From positions 1 to 7,584 of the forward strand of contig CATXZD010000030.1 in assembly GCA_958403905.1 (NCBI GenBank): DNA of 7,584 nucleotides, given 5' to 3'. The notes beneath the pieces were generated by a model that was given only the letters and a program-made list of their open reading frames with translations, ran no database searches and had not been told where the DNA came from. How positions within the stretch are numbered: position 1 is the stretch's first letter; each line of letters begins with the position of its first letter. A program made the translations under genes and the position numbers. This document shows, piece by piece, positions 1-6,017 of this stretch. This stretch comes from an uncultured Ruminococcus sp. (GTDB taxonomy: Bacteria > Bacillota > Clostridia > Oscillospirales > Acutalibacteraceae).

Positions 1-2
1 CA

Positions 3-47
3 GGAACAACTGATCGTATCCGGCAGGTTTATGCAAAGCTACAATAG
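3..47 (+). CDS. 3' end of a plus-strand gene (partial, tentative)
   Basis: One frame is open from the left edge and ends in TAG at 45-47, giving the C-terminal residues GTTDRIRQVYAKLQ. The stop lies one base before the stem of a strong intrinsic terminator, which is the usual arrangement for the end of a real gene. Another frame stays open until a TAA at 67-69, inside the terminator loop, and is less likely. Fourteen residues are too few to name a product, so no function is proposed. Confidence 0.4.
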   Translation, partial: GTTDRIRQVYAKLQ

Positions 48-48
48 A

Positions 49-90
49 AAAAAGGCACCATGTATTTAAACGTGATGCCTTTTTGTTTTT
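49..90. terminator. Bidirectional intrinsic terminator
   Basis: AAAAAGGCA (49-57) pairs with TGCCTTTTT (76-84); after one C/A mismatch the stem continues around an A+T-rich loop. It is followed on the plus strand by TTTTTGTTTTT and has an A-run on the left that becomes a U-tract when read from the minus strand. It can therefore end both the gene entering from the left and the minus-strand AraC regulator, whose stop is about 35 bases away. Confidence 0.85.
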
Positions 91-120
91 CATACGATGC
101 CGGCGGTCAATTTACGGATT

Positions 121-945
121 TCATAGAACCTGTTCTGCATTTCTGAACTGCGACGGGGTAATACTCTCGAACCTTTTAAAAATCTTGCAAAAATAACTGC
201 TGTCACAGAAGCCTGTTTCTTCAGCTATCTGCTCGACAGTTTTCTGTGTTTCCGCCAGAAGCATTTTAGCCGCCTGTATCTTGCGTTTTGTGATATATTC
301 CATCGGTCGGCAGTTCATGGTCTGCATGAATAATCTGCACAAATGCTGCGAAGAAACGCCTGCTGCTTTACTTATGAATTCAAGACCGGGCTGTTTCATA
401 TAATTTTCGTCAATATAAGCGATTGCCTTCGTTACCGCAGGGGCGATTTGTACACTGCCTTTTCCTTTCGCCGCAAGACAGCTCAATTCAATAAAAAAGC
501 TGTACAGATAGCCCGACGCTCTGAAATTTCCGTCAACCTTGTCAGAGAGAAGTGCCTCGTGCATACATCTGAAACAGTGGTCAAGATATGTAATTTCTTC
601 CTTTGGAAGAGGGAAGATTTTCGGCTTGTCAAAGCCGAGTGCTTTAAGCATATCAGGGCAGGACTTTCCGGACGGTTTTATCCAATGCGTATCCCAGGAT
701 TCGTCCGTTGAATAGTACTCATGCGGACAGCCGGCAGGGATAAAGAATGCGGTGTACGGATTTATTATATGTTTCTCTCCGTTCATTATAAGTACGCCGC
801 TGCCTTTTGTACAATAAAGAGCCTTGGAATAATTGTCACCTTTGTCGCATTTAACATGATACTGCCATTCGTTCAGCCCTACGCTCACCAAAAAGACGGG
901 AAGACTGCTTTCTTTGCTGATTATCGTATAATCGTAGAATTTCAA
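121..945 (-). CDS. AraC/XylS-family transcriptional regulator
   Basis: This is a DNA-binding regulator with the AraC layout. An N-terminal cupin-like sensor half contains segments such as GSGVLIMNGEKHIINP and IPAGCPHEYY. The last 100 residues form a double helix-turn-helix domain: first HTH around LEFISKAAGVSSQHLCRLF, second around VEQIAEETGFCDSSYFCKIF, ending in the family-typical F-x-x-x-TPSQFR. I chose the TTG at 945 (274 aa) because GGCGGTGA lies 7 bases upstream and a consensus minus-strand promoter puts transcription start near 977. The open frame reaches an ATG at 993 (290 aa), but that codon lies in the promoter spacer and has no Shine-Dalgarno. It is divergent from a GH2 gene and probably senses a sugar to control it; the ligand cannot be read from sequence. 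Confidence 0.93.
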   Translation of the reverse strand: MKFYDYTIISKESSLPVFLVSVGLNEWQYHVKCDKGDNYSKALYCTKGSGVLIMNGEKHIINPYTAFFIPAGCPHEYYSTDESWDTHWIKPSGKSCPDMLKALGFDKPKIFPLPKEEITYLDHCFRCMHEALLSDKVDGNFRASGYLYSFFIELSCLAAKGKGSVQIAPAVTKAIAYIDENYMKQPGLEFISKAAGVSSQHLCRLFMQTMNCRPMEYITKRKIQAAKMLLAETQKTVEQIAEETGFCDSSYFCKIFKRFESITPSQFRNAEQVL

Positions 946-952
946 AATTAAT

Positions 953-960
953 TCACCGCC
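953..960 (-). promoter_or_regulatory. Ribosome binding site deciding the AraC start
   Basis: The minus strand reads GGCGGTGA, close to the anti-16S consensus GGAGGTGA. It sits 7 bases before the in-frame TTG at 945-943. No comparable site precedes the ATG at 993. This supports a TTG start and an N-terminus reading MKFYDYTIIS. Confidence 0.7.
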
Positions 961-983
961 AGTGCTAAAATCGTTATATCTTA

Positions 984-1012
984 ATAATATCATTCATTGA
1001 CTTGTTTGTCAA
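984..1012 (-). promoter_or_regulatory. Sigma-A promoter for the AraC regulator
   Basis: On the minus strand a perfect -35 TTGACA (1012-1007) and a -10 TATTAT (989-984, one mismatch) are separated by exactly 17 bases. Predicted transcription start is near 977, leaving a leader of about 30 bases that contains the ribosome binding site before the TTG at 945. Confidence 0.8.
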
Positions 1013-1013
1013 T
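996..1013. promoter_or_regulatory. 18-bp palindrome joining two divergent -35 boxes (possible operator)
   Basis: ATTGAC-TTGTTT-GTCAAT is an inverted repeat with perfect 6-bp arms. The left arm carries the -35 box of the plus-strand GH2 promoter and the right arm carries that of the minus-strand AraC promoter, so the two boxes are only 4 bases apart. The symmetry may arise just from the paired -35 boxes, or may also bind the AraC protein. Simultaneous occupancy by two polymerases is unlikely, so the promoters probably compete. Confidence 0.6.
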
Positions 1014-1025
1014 AAGCGTTATAAT
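997..1025 (+). promoter_or_regulatory. Sigma-A promoter for the GH2/transporter operon
   Basis: A -35 TTGACT (997-1002) and a perfect -10 TATAAT (1020-1025) are separated by 17 bases. Transcription should start near 1032, giving a leader of about 20 bases with AAAGGGTGA before the TTG at 1053. A start at the in-frame TTG at 1002 is therefore excluded if this promoter is used. Confidence 0.85.
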
Positions 1026-1038
1026 CTATTAAAACAAG

Positions 1039-1047
1039 AAAGGGTGA
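1039..1047 (+). promoter_or_regulatory. Ribosome binding site deciding the GH2 start
   Basis: AAAGGGTGA contains GGTGA of the consensus and sits 5 bases before TTG 1053-1055. It is the only convincing site near the beginning of this open frame. Confidence 0.7.
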
Positions 1048-1052
1048 TTTTT

Positions 1053-3104
1053 TTGAGAACAGTAAAGGAACTCAACGATTTCTGGAGATTCACAAAGCTT
1101 CCCGCAGGAATGAATATATCGAAAGACAACGTTATCTCTCCCGAATATGAAGATGCGTCATGGCAGCCTGTTGTACTGCCGCATACATATAATTCTGAAG
1201 ACGGTGCAGACAGAATGGCAGCTGCAGACGGTGGGGACTACTACCGTGGAACTGTATGCTACCGCAGAAACCTTGCGCTGAGTTTTGAAGAATGCAGCTT
1301 AAAAGAACTCTATCTGGAATTTGAAGGTGCTAATACTGTTGCGGAAGTCTATATAAATGGCAGATTTGCAGGAGAGCACAGCGGAGGGTATTCAGCATTC
1401 AGATTTGATATTACGGACTATATATACCCGGACAAAGACAACCTGATAGCTGTTATCGTATCGAATGCTCCCACCGATTATATTGCGCCGATAACCGACA
1501 ATGGCGATTTCACGAAAATGGGCGGCTTGTACAGGGGTGTAAAGCTTATTGCAGTCGAGCCTGTTCATATTGCTCTGAAAGACAGCGGCTCCTGCGGAGT
1601 ATATATAACCCCACGCAATATTTCAGAAACATCTGCGGATATAGGCATACTTGTCAAGCTGGATAAAGCCGAAACCGCAGAGGCTAAGGCTGTGATATTT
1701 GATCCGCAGGGAAAGCCTGTAACGGAGTTTTTCGGCAGAGCGGACAAAGACAGGATAACGCTTTCGGGAAAAATCAACTGCCCGAAACTCTGGAACGGAG
1801 TAAACTCTCTCGCCCTTTATCGTGCGGAGATAACCTTATTCTGCAACGGGAAACCTGTCGATAGCATTGAACAGGAATTCGGAATACGCTCGTACCGCAT
1901 AGATGCCGCTAACGGCTTTTTCCTCAACGGCAAGCCATATCCGCTCCATGGGGTGAACTACCACCAGGACAGTTACGAATCCGGCTGGGCAATGACTGAC
2001 GCTCAGCGTGAGCGAGATTATCATATCATTCGTGACATGGGCTGTACCGCTGTAAGAATGGCTCACTACCAGCATTGTGACCATGAGTATTCATTATGCG
2101 ACAGGCTGGGTCTGTGCGTTTGGACGGAGATAGGCATAATCAATAAAATGTCTGCCGATGACAGCGACGCTCATGTTCTTTCAGACGGCTTTGGAGATAA
2201 CGCAAAACAGCAGCTTCGTGAGCTTATCAGGCAGAATTACAATCATCCGTCAGTTATTGTCTGGGGATTGTCCAACGAACTTCACCAGATGACCGATGAA
2301 ATATTCGGGCTTTACAGCGAGCTTTATGAAATTGCCTGCAAAGAGGACGATACAAGGCTGAAAACCTTTGCAGACAATCAGTTTTACGGCAGATTTCTGG
2401 AGCTTTCCGCTGATGTGGTCGGGTATAACCGTTATTTTGGCTGGTATAAGGATGCCGGCAGTGCGGAGAATTTCGGCGAATGGCTTGACCTATACCATAA
2501 CGAAAAGGAAAAGCGCCCTGTCTGCCTTTCCGAATACGGCGGCGGTGGGGCAATTTCGCAGCACAAGGACAATGTGAATTGGAAAAGCGATATAGACCCT
2601 GTCGGAGTACGACATTATGAGAACTATCAGTCGCAGCTGCACGAGATATTGTGGAAACAATTCTCGGTCAGAAAGTACCTATGGGCTGAATTTATATGGT
2701 GTATGTTCGATTTTGCGTCCTACGGGCGAGTAGAGGGAGATACAAAGTCGCAGAACGACAAAGGACTTTGCACAAGGGAGCGTATTCCCAAGGACGTATA
2801 TTTCTTTTACAGATCCGTATGGAGCAGCGAAAAAACCGTTTATATAACTGAACGCAGGCATGAATACAGGAATTGTGATGTCCCTTTTGTAAAGGTTTAT
2901 TCAAATGCGGACACTGTGGAGCTTTGTATAAATGATGTTTCGCACGGCAGGATACCCCGGTGCGAACTTCCCGATGACGAGAGCACTGTTTTCGTGTGGG
3001 AAAATATAAAGATAAAACCCGGCACGAAAAACAAGATATGTGCTAAAGCATATTTCAGCGACGGAACATCAAGGACCGACTATGCATTCTGGACAGGTAA
3101 ATAA
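1053..3104 (+). CDS. Glycoside hydrolase family 2 enzyme, probable cytoplasmic beta-galactosidase
   Basis: From the TTG at 1053 the protein is 683 aa and begins MRTVKELNDFW. Layout: jelly-roll sugar-binding domain (about 1-165), Ig-like GH2 domain (about 168-278), TIM barrel (about 280-590), and a C-terminal beta domain of about 90 residues. The general acid/base is Glu409 in WGLSNELH and the nucleophile is Glu494 in LSEYGGGG, both at the ends of expected barrel strands. GVNYHQDS (301-308) and RMAHYQH (335-341) are typical of retaining GH2 beta-galactosidases. There is no signal peptide, so it acts inside the cell on imported oligosaccharides. It is much shorter than E. coli LacZ (about 1023 aa). 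A beta-glucuronidase or another GH2 specificity is possible; the galactosidase call rests on motif resemblance. An AraC regulator is divergent and a transporter-like gene lies downstream. Confidence 0.93.
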   Translation: MRTVKELNDFWRFTKLPAGMNISKDNVISPEYEDASWQPVVLPHTYNSEDGADRMAAADGGDYYRGTVCYRRNLALSFEECSLKELYLEFEGANTVAEVYINGRFAGEHSGGYSAFRFDITDYIYPDKDNLIAVIVSNAPTDYIAPITDNGDFTKMGGLYRGVKLIAVEPVHIALKDSGSCGVYITPRNISETSADIGILVKLDKAETAEAKAVIFDPQGKPVTEFFGRADKDRITLSGKINCPKLWNGVNSLALYRAEITLFCNGKPVDSIEQEFGIRSYRIDAANGFFLNGKPYPLHGVNYHQDSYESGWAMTDAQRERDYHIIRDMGCTAVRMAHYQHCDHEYSLCDRLGLCVWTEIGIINKMSADDSDAHVLSDGFGDNAKQQLRELIRQNYNHPSVIVWGLSNELHQMTDEIFGLYSELYEIACKEDDTRLKTFADNQFYGRFLELSADVVGYNRYFGWYKDAGSAENFGEWLDLYHNEKEKRPVCLSEYGGGGAISQHKDNVNWKSDIDPVGVRHYENYQSQLHEILWKQFSVRKYLWAEFIWCMFDFASYGRVEGDTKSQNDKGLCTRERIPKDVYFFYRSVWSSEKTVYITERRHEYRNCDVPFVKVYSNADTVELCINDVSHGRIPRCELPDDESTVFVWENIKIKPGTKNKICAKAYFSDGTSRTDYAFWTGK

Positions 3105-3134
3105 ACGTGTCAGTATGTTTTATTCATCATAATA

Positions 3135-3139
3135 GAGGT
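3135..3139 (+). promoter_or_regulatory. Ribosome binding site of the membrane-protein gene
   Basis: GAGGT lies 5 bases before the ATG at 3145, supporting that start. No good promoter is visible in the 40-base gap after the GH2 gene, so co-transcription from the promoter at 997-1025 is likely. Confidence 0.65.
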
Positions 3140-3144
3140 CGATT

Positions 3145-3981
3145 ATGAACGTTGTTATTCTGATGCTCGCTGTGACAGCCTGCTATACAATATGCTCGCT
3201 GAATGACAAATACGCCGCTGCCAAAGCCAACTTCTCCGGCGATGAATTTACATTCCTGATGTGCTCGTCGATGTCAGTGTTCCTTGCTGCAAGCCTGCCT
3301 TTCCAGAATCTGAGTTTCAGTTTTACATGGCAGTCGTTTTTAGCGGTATTACTGGTTGCAATGTGCAAAATGCTTGAATTCCAGATGAGCGCACGGGTGC
3401 TGAAACAGCTTTCCGCTTTTGAGTTGAAAGCGTGGCTCGGGATAACCCTGTTTGCGTCTTATTTCACCGACATTTTTTTCGGGTCTGAACTCAGTGTTTT
3501 CAAACTGATTTGTATATTTGCAACAGCAGCAGGCCTTGTATTTATTGCAAAGTCGTCTAAATGTGGCAGTGTAAACTATAAAGAGATAATTCTGCCGTTG
3601 GTGTTATATCTTGTTTCAAAATACGGGTACGGGCTGGTTATAAGGAGTTTCTCTCCATATGCTTCATCAACCATGCAGCTTCTTCCGGCTATGGTGATAA
3701 TTTCGCTGATAATGCTGCCGAGAGTTCATATCCGGGAACTTATTAAGAATAATCGAAGCGGCGTTGTTAAGGTAGTGCTTGCCAGAATTCCAAATACGCT
3801 CGGAATGCTGCTTGAAAATGCGGTTATATCTATAAGCCTTGCAAATTACTCGTTCATTCAGCCAATGATCCTTGTAACGCTTTTCGTAATAGGGCTGATT
3901 CGCAGAGAAAAGCGTTCACGGCTCAATTTGATCGGAAGTATGATCTGCATTGTGGGTATAGTGGCTTTTCAGTTGGCGTAA
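3145..3981 (+). CDS. DMT/EamA-like integral membrane transporter
   Basis: This 278-aa protein is almost entirely hydrophobic, with about ten predicted helices (near residues 2-20, 34-52, 60-80, 90-110, 117-135, 148-168, 172-193, 212-232, 233-252 and 259-278). Short charged loops include RELIKNNRSG and RREKRSRLN. Length and helix number match the drug/metabolite transporter superfamily, in which two five-helix halves are repeated. The last segment, LNLIGSMICIVGIVAFQ, resembles the final helix of EamA proteins. It lies 40 bases after the GH2 gene on the same strand and probably shares its transcript. The cargo is unknown; export or uptake of a sugar-related compound is only suggested by context. 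Confidence is good for a membrane protein and moderate for the family. Confidence 0.75.
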   Translation: MNVVILMLAVTACYTICSLNDKYAAAKANFSGDEFTFLMCSSMSVFLAASLPFQNLSFSFTWQSFLAVLLVAMCKMLEFQMSARVLKQLSAFELKAWLGITLFASYFTDIFFGSELSVFKLICIFATAAGLVFIAKSSKCGSVNYKEIILPLVLYLVSKYGYGLVIRSFSPYASSTMQLLPAMVIISLIMLPRVHIRELIKNNRSGVVKVVLARIPNTLGMLLENAVISISLANYSFIQPMILVTLFVIGLIRREKRSRLNLIGSMICIVGIVAFQLA

Positions 3982-4165
3982 ATCTTAAACATTCTACATC
4001 AAACTTACTTCTGAAAAGCTTTGATACTTATCACCCCAACTTTATACATTGTTAGCGGCTAAATTTCACAGTTCTGAAGCACAAATTGAATTTTAATATA
4101 TGCAGATGTTGCTGCAATAGGTTAAAAGTAGATGTTTATGGAAGCGGCACTAAGGTTAGTATCGT

Positions 4166-4231
4166 AAAATAACAGAGCCATAGGACTGCTCAAATTTTAA
4201 TGAGCAAGTCTTGTGGCTTTTTGTTATTTTT
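4166..4231 (+). terminator. Long terminator hairpin after the GH2/transporter operon
   Basis: Nested arms pair along 65 bases: AAAATAACA (4166-4174) with TGTTATTTT (4222-4230), AGCCA (4176-4180) with TGGCT (4214-4218), GACT (4184-4187) with AGTC (4207-4210), and GCTCA (4188-4192) with TGAGC (4201-4205). The loop is A+T-rich. The inner stem is followed by TTTTTGTTATTTTT on the plus strand, so it terminates the upstream operon. It lies about 200 bases after the transporter stop; nothing gene-like was seen in between (3982-4165). Confidence 0.7.
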
Positions 4232-4242
4232 AGGAATAATTA

Positions 4243-4578
4243 AAAAGTGCACACCCACCTGCTGAAAATGCACACCCTTACGACCTTTCGTTAAAAAGTA
4301 TAAAGGTAAAAAGTGAAAAGGCTCTGATAAGACCTATTTTAGGTCAGCTCAGAGCCTTTAATCGTTAAATATTGCAGAAAAGCCTTTAAAATCAAGGGTT
4401 TTCGCATAAAAAAATTGCACACCGTTCTGATAACGCATCGTATCAAAATCAGTGTGCAGTTTTGGTCGAGGTGACGGGAGTAAAAATAGCCCAATTCTCC
4501 CCATTTCAACCGCTTTTCTAACACGCACAAAACCCAGCAAAACCAACGGTTTCCGCGCTTATCGCCGTGTGCAGCTTT
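4243..4578. repeat. Scattered TGCACAC motifs in a gene-free stretch
   Basis: The core TGCACAC occurs at 4248, 4270 and 4416 on the plus strand and as GTGTGCA at 4452 and 4567. The first two lie in near-identical contexts (AAAAGTGCACACCC and GAAAATGCACACCC) 22 bases apart. The copies at 4411-4422 and 4452-4463 are inverted, matching at 11 of 12 positions, and could form a stem with a 29-base loop. The stretch 4232-4629 otherwise holds only the hairpin at 4317-4359 and no convincing gene. It may be a decayed mobile element or a regulatory cluster; I cannot identify it. Confidence 0.4.
4317..4359. terminator. Intrinsic terminator-like hairpin, probably for minus-strand transcripts
   Basis: AAAGGCTCTGA (4317-4327) pairs perfectly with TCAGAGCCTTT (4349-4359). 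Inside it, GACCTA (4331-4336) pairs with TAGGTC (4340-4345) around TTT. Read on the minus strand the stem is followed by TTTTCACTTTTT. It is the first terminator-like structure downstream of the minus-strand genes ending at 4630 and 4945, and may end that operon. Confidence 0.65.
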
Positions 4579-4629
4579 GCATACATAATTTTACAAATTG
4601 GTTTTATCGTGTACAAATCGTGCATGGTT

Positions 4630-4899
4630 TCAGATTTCATAATAGGCATTTAGGAACTCCCATTGCTCAGATTCTGACGGAGTATAATCAAGCGAACTGC
4701 GAAGAATCGTCCAACTTATCAATGCGCAGACTTCGGATCTCATAGCTGCCATGTCAGCACCTTGTATTTCTGCGTTAACGATAGCAGAATATATGCTTCG
4801 AAATGGTTTGCGCGCCGCCTCGTCAGCAGGTCGGAAATAGTCCGTCCGCTCACATATATGCCGATACACACGCGCCAACTGTTTGTAATTTACTTCCAT
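4630..4899 (-). CDS. Small hypothetical protein (89 aa), possibly a remnant
   Basis: I do not recognise this frame. The predicted protein is soluble, with alternating charged and hydrophobic residues suggesting mostly alpha-helix, and has two Cys (residues 16 and 58) and no metal-binding pattern. Its ATG at 4899 has no Shine-Dalgarno, and the frame is closed by a stop just upstream. It lies 45 bases after the stop of the nuclease gene on the same strand, so it could be the last gene of that operon by read-through. However, its G+C content is clearly higher than that of the three operon genes and resembles the left-hand host-like DNA. It could be a genuine small gene, a host or phage gene truncated when the A+T-rich block arrived, or a chance frame. 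A plus-strand frame overlaps it and looks no better. Confidence 0.4.
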   Translation of the reverse strand: MEVNYKQLARVYRHICERTDYFRPADEAARKPFRSIYSAIVNAEIQGADMAAMRSEVCALISWTILRSSLDYTPSESEQWEFLNAYYEI

Positions 4900-4944
4900 A
4901 AAACAATAAACATAAGTTTAATTTATTTCTTTTTGAAAATGAAG

Positions 4945-5649
4945 CTATGAATCCATGAGGTCTTTAAATTTTTTCTCTGCACAATGAGGTTGAATTTTAC
5001 TCTCAAAATCAGTATCATATTTCAACATAGTAATTTTATCTTCAATTATATCCAAAAAATTCGAGCCATTACTAATCATCTTAAAATCATTCATATTAAA
5101 ATCAATAATTGTACAACAATTATTGTTAATTTGTGATTTCATATATATCTTTTTTACTAACCCTGCTGCTGAATTCCATTTTTTACCTGTTACTCCGGAA
5201 TAAGAAAACAAAACTCCGAAACTAATTCCGCATGATCTCATTAAACTAAAAAGTTTTCCAACGTAGGTTACACTGACTTTACTTTCAAAATTTTTACACT
5301 CACATATAAATTCCTTATAACGATTATCAAGCACCCCATGTGAATTTAAAATTTTTCCCTTAGGTTTTAATTTTATTAGTTGATCTATTTCGTTCGTATT
5401 TGTTCTAACATTGCTATATACTTGAAATAAATCTCCTGACACTTCTAAAAGATAATTAACTAAATTTTCTAAAGCATTCCCCTTCTCTTTTTTTGAAAGT
5501 GATTTACTATGCGATTCTTCTAATTTAGAGAGTAAAGTATTGTATTGTTTTTTTTGTTCAGTTTTTAATTGACATATTTTCCTATTGGAACAAATTTCAT
5601 TTGCATTGTCCAATAATTCTAAAAATGTATATTCGTCACTATTATTCAT
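4945..5649 (-). CDS. PD-(D/E)XK (Mrr-like) restriction-type endonuclease
   Basis: This 234-aa protein carries a restriction-endonuclease-like core. KGNALENLVNYLLE (56-69) matches the first helix of Mrr-like nucleases with its conserved Glu61. NEIDQLIKL supplies the catalytic Asp89, and FICECKNF supplies the E117-C-K119 triad element. An alpha/beta stretch follows (TYVGKLFSLMRSCG, then FGVLFSYSGVTG). These are the D...ExK metal-binding residues expected for DNA cleavage; all appear intact. The N-terminal 55 residues are a charged helix with no recognised domain, and the C-terminal 70 are unassigned. Its ATG overlaps the preceding gene's TGA (ATGA), indicating translational coupling. The family is established; cleavage of phage or modified DNA is inference from family and context. 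Codon use is strongly A+T-rich. Confidence 0.8.
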   Translation of the reverse strand: MNNSDEYTFLELLDNANEICSNRKICQLKTEQKKQYNTLLSKLEESHSKSLSKKEKGNALENLVNYLLEVSGDLFQVYSNVRTNTNEIDQLIKLKPKGKILNSHGVLDNRYKEFICECKNFESKVSVTYVGKLFSLMRSCGISFGVLFSYSGVTGKKWNSAAGLVKKIYMKSQINNNCCTIIDFNMNDFKMISNGSNFLDIIEDKITMLKYDTDFESKIQPHCAEKKFKDLMDS

Positions 5650-6017
5650 TCTACAATTACCTTATAAATAATGATAGCATTTTCAAGACCAGAAAAAGTA
5701 CTGCCACAATGATCACATTCATATTCATCCGGTAATTCATTAAATGCTTCAAAAACCTCTCCCGCCGAATGTTGACAGTTATTGCAGTATATTTCATAAA
5801 AGCTTTTTAAAATTCCATATTCCTCCATGCAAGACAAAACACTATAAACTTCAATAATAGGAACTTTAAGCTTTCTTTTTATAACGCCTGGATAAATCCA
5901 TCTTTCCTTATCATAGTATTTAAAAATATTTAGATACAATTTAATATGCTCATCATTCATTTGAAGATTTTCTTTGATCAATTTTTCTATACTCGCTAAT
6001 GTATTTAATAACATCAT
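5646..6017 (-). CDS. Winged-helix plus zinc-ribbon protein
   Basis: This is a 123-aa protein in two parts. Residues about 22-76 look like a winged helix: YDKERWIYPGVIKRKL, then VPIIEVYSVLSCMEEYGIL, then a strand. They are followed by a zinc ribbon with C78-x2-C81 and C101-x2-C104, 19 residues between the pairs. Such small proteins usually bind DNA or bridge a partner to nucleic acid. The start at 6017 is supported by GGAGAGGA just upstream (GGAG spaced 7 bases), although a later Met20 exists at 5960. With this start it overlaps the upstream gene by 65 bases, and its stop overlaps the nuclease start by 4 bases. It may target or restrain the nuclease, or autoregulate the operon; which one is not visible. 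No close named family is recognised. Confidence 0.75.
   Translation of the reverse strand: MMLLNTLASIEKLIKENLQMNDEHIKLYLNIFKYYDKERWIYPGVIKRKLKVPIIEVYSVLSCMEEYGILKSFYEIYCNNCQHSAGEVFEAFNELPDEYECDHCGSTFSGLENAIIIYKVIVE

Noticed and set aside
343..951. Plus-strand frames opposite the AraC gene
   Set aside because: Antisense shadows of a well-supported coding sequence, with no ribosome binding sites or recognisable products.
946..993. ATG at 993 as start of the AraC regulator
   Set aside because: It lies in the spacer between the -35 and -10 of the gene's own promoter and has no Shine-Dalgarno; the TTG at 945 has both a ribosome site and a suitable leader.
1002..1052. TTG at 1002 as start of the GH2 gene
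   Set aside because: It overlaps the -35 box, and the encoded 17 extra residues do not look like a GH2 N-terminus; TTG 1053 has a ribosome binding site.
4468..4480. GAGGTGACGGGAG, resembling the reverse complement of a tRNA 3' half
   Set aside because: No matching anticodon arm, D-arm or acceptor stem could be found around it; treated as chance or a degenerate fragment.
4339..4546. Two short overlapping minus-strand frames (62-63 codons)
   Set aside because: They run through a terminator hairpin and an inverted repeat, lack ribosome binding sites and resemble no protein I know; more likely non-coding repeat sequence.
4452..4745. Plus-strand 97-codon frame
   Set aside because: Low-complexity mixture of Ser, Arg and Asn, no ribosome binding site, and it overlaps the opposite-strand 89-aa frame and the repeat-like region.
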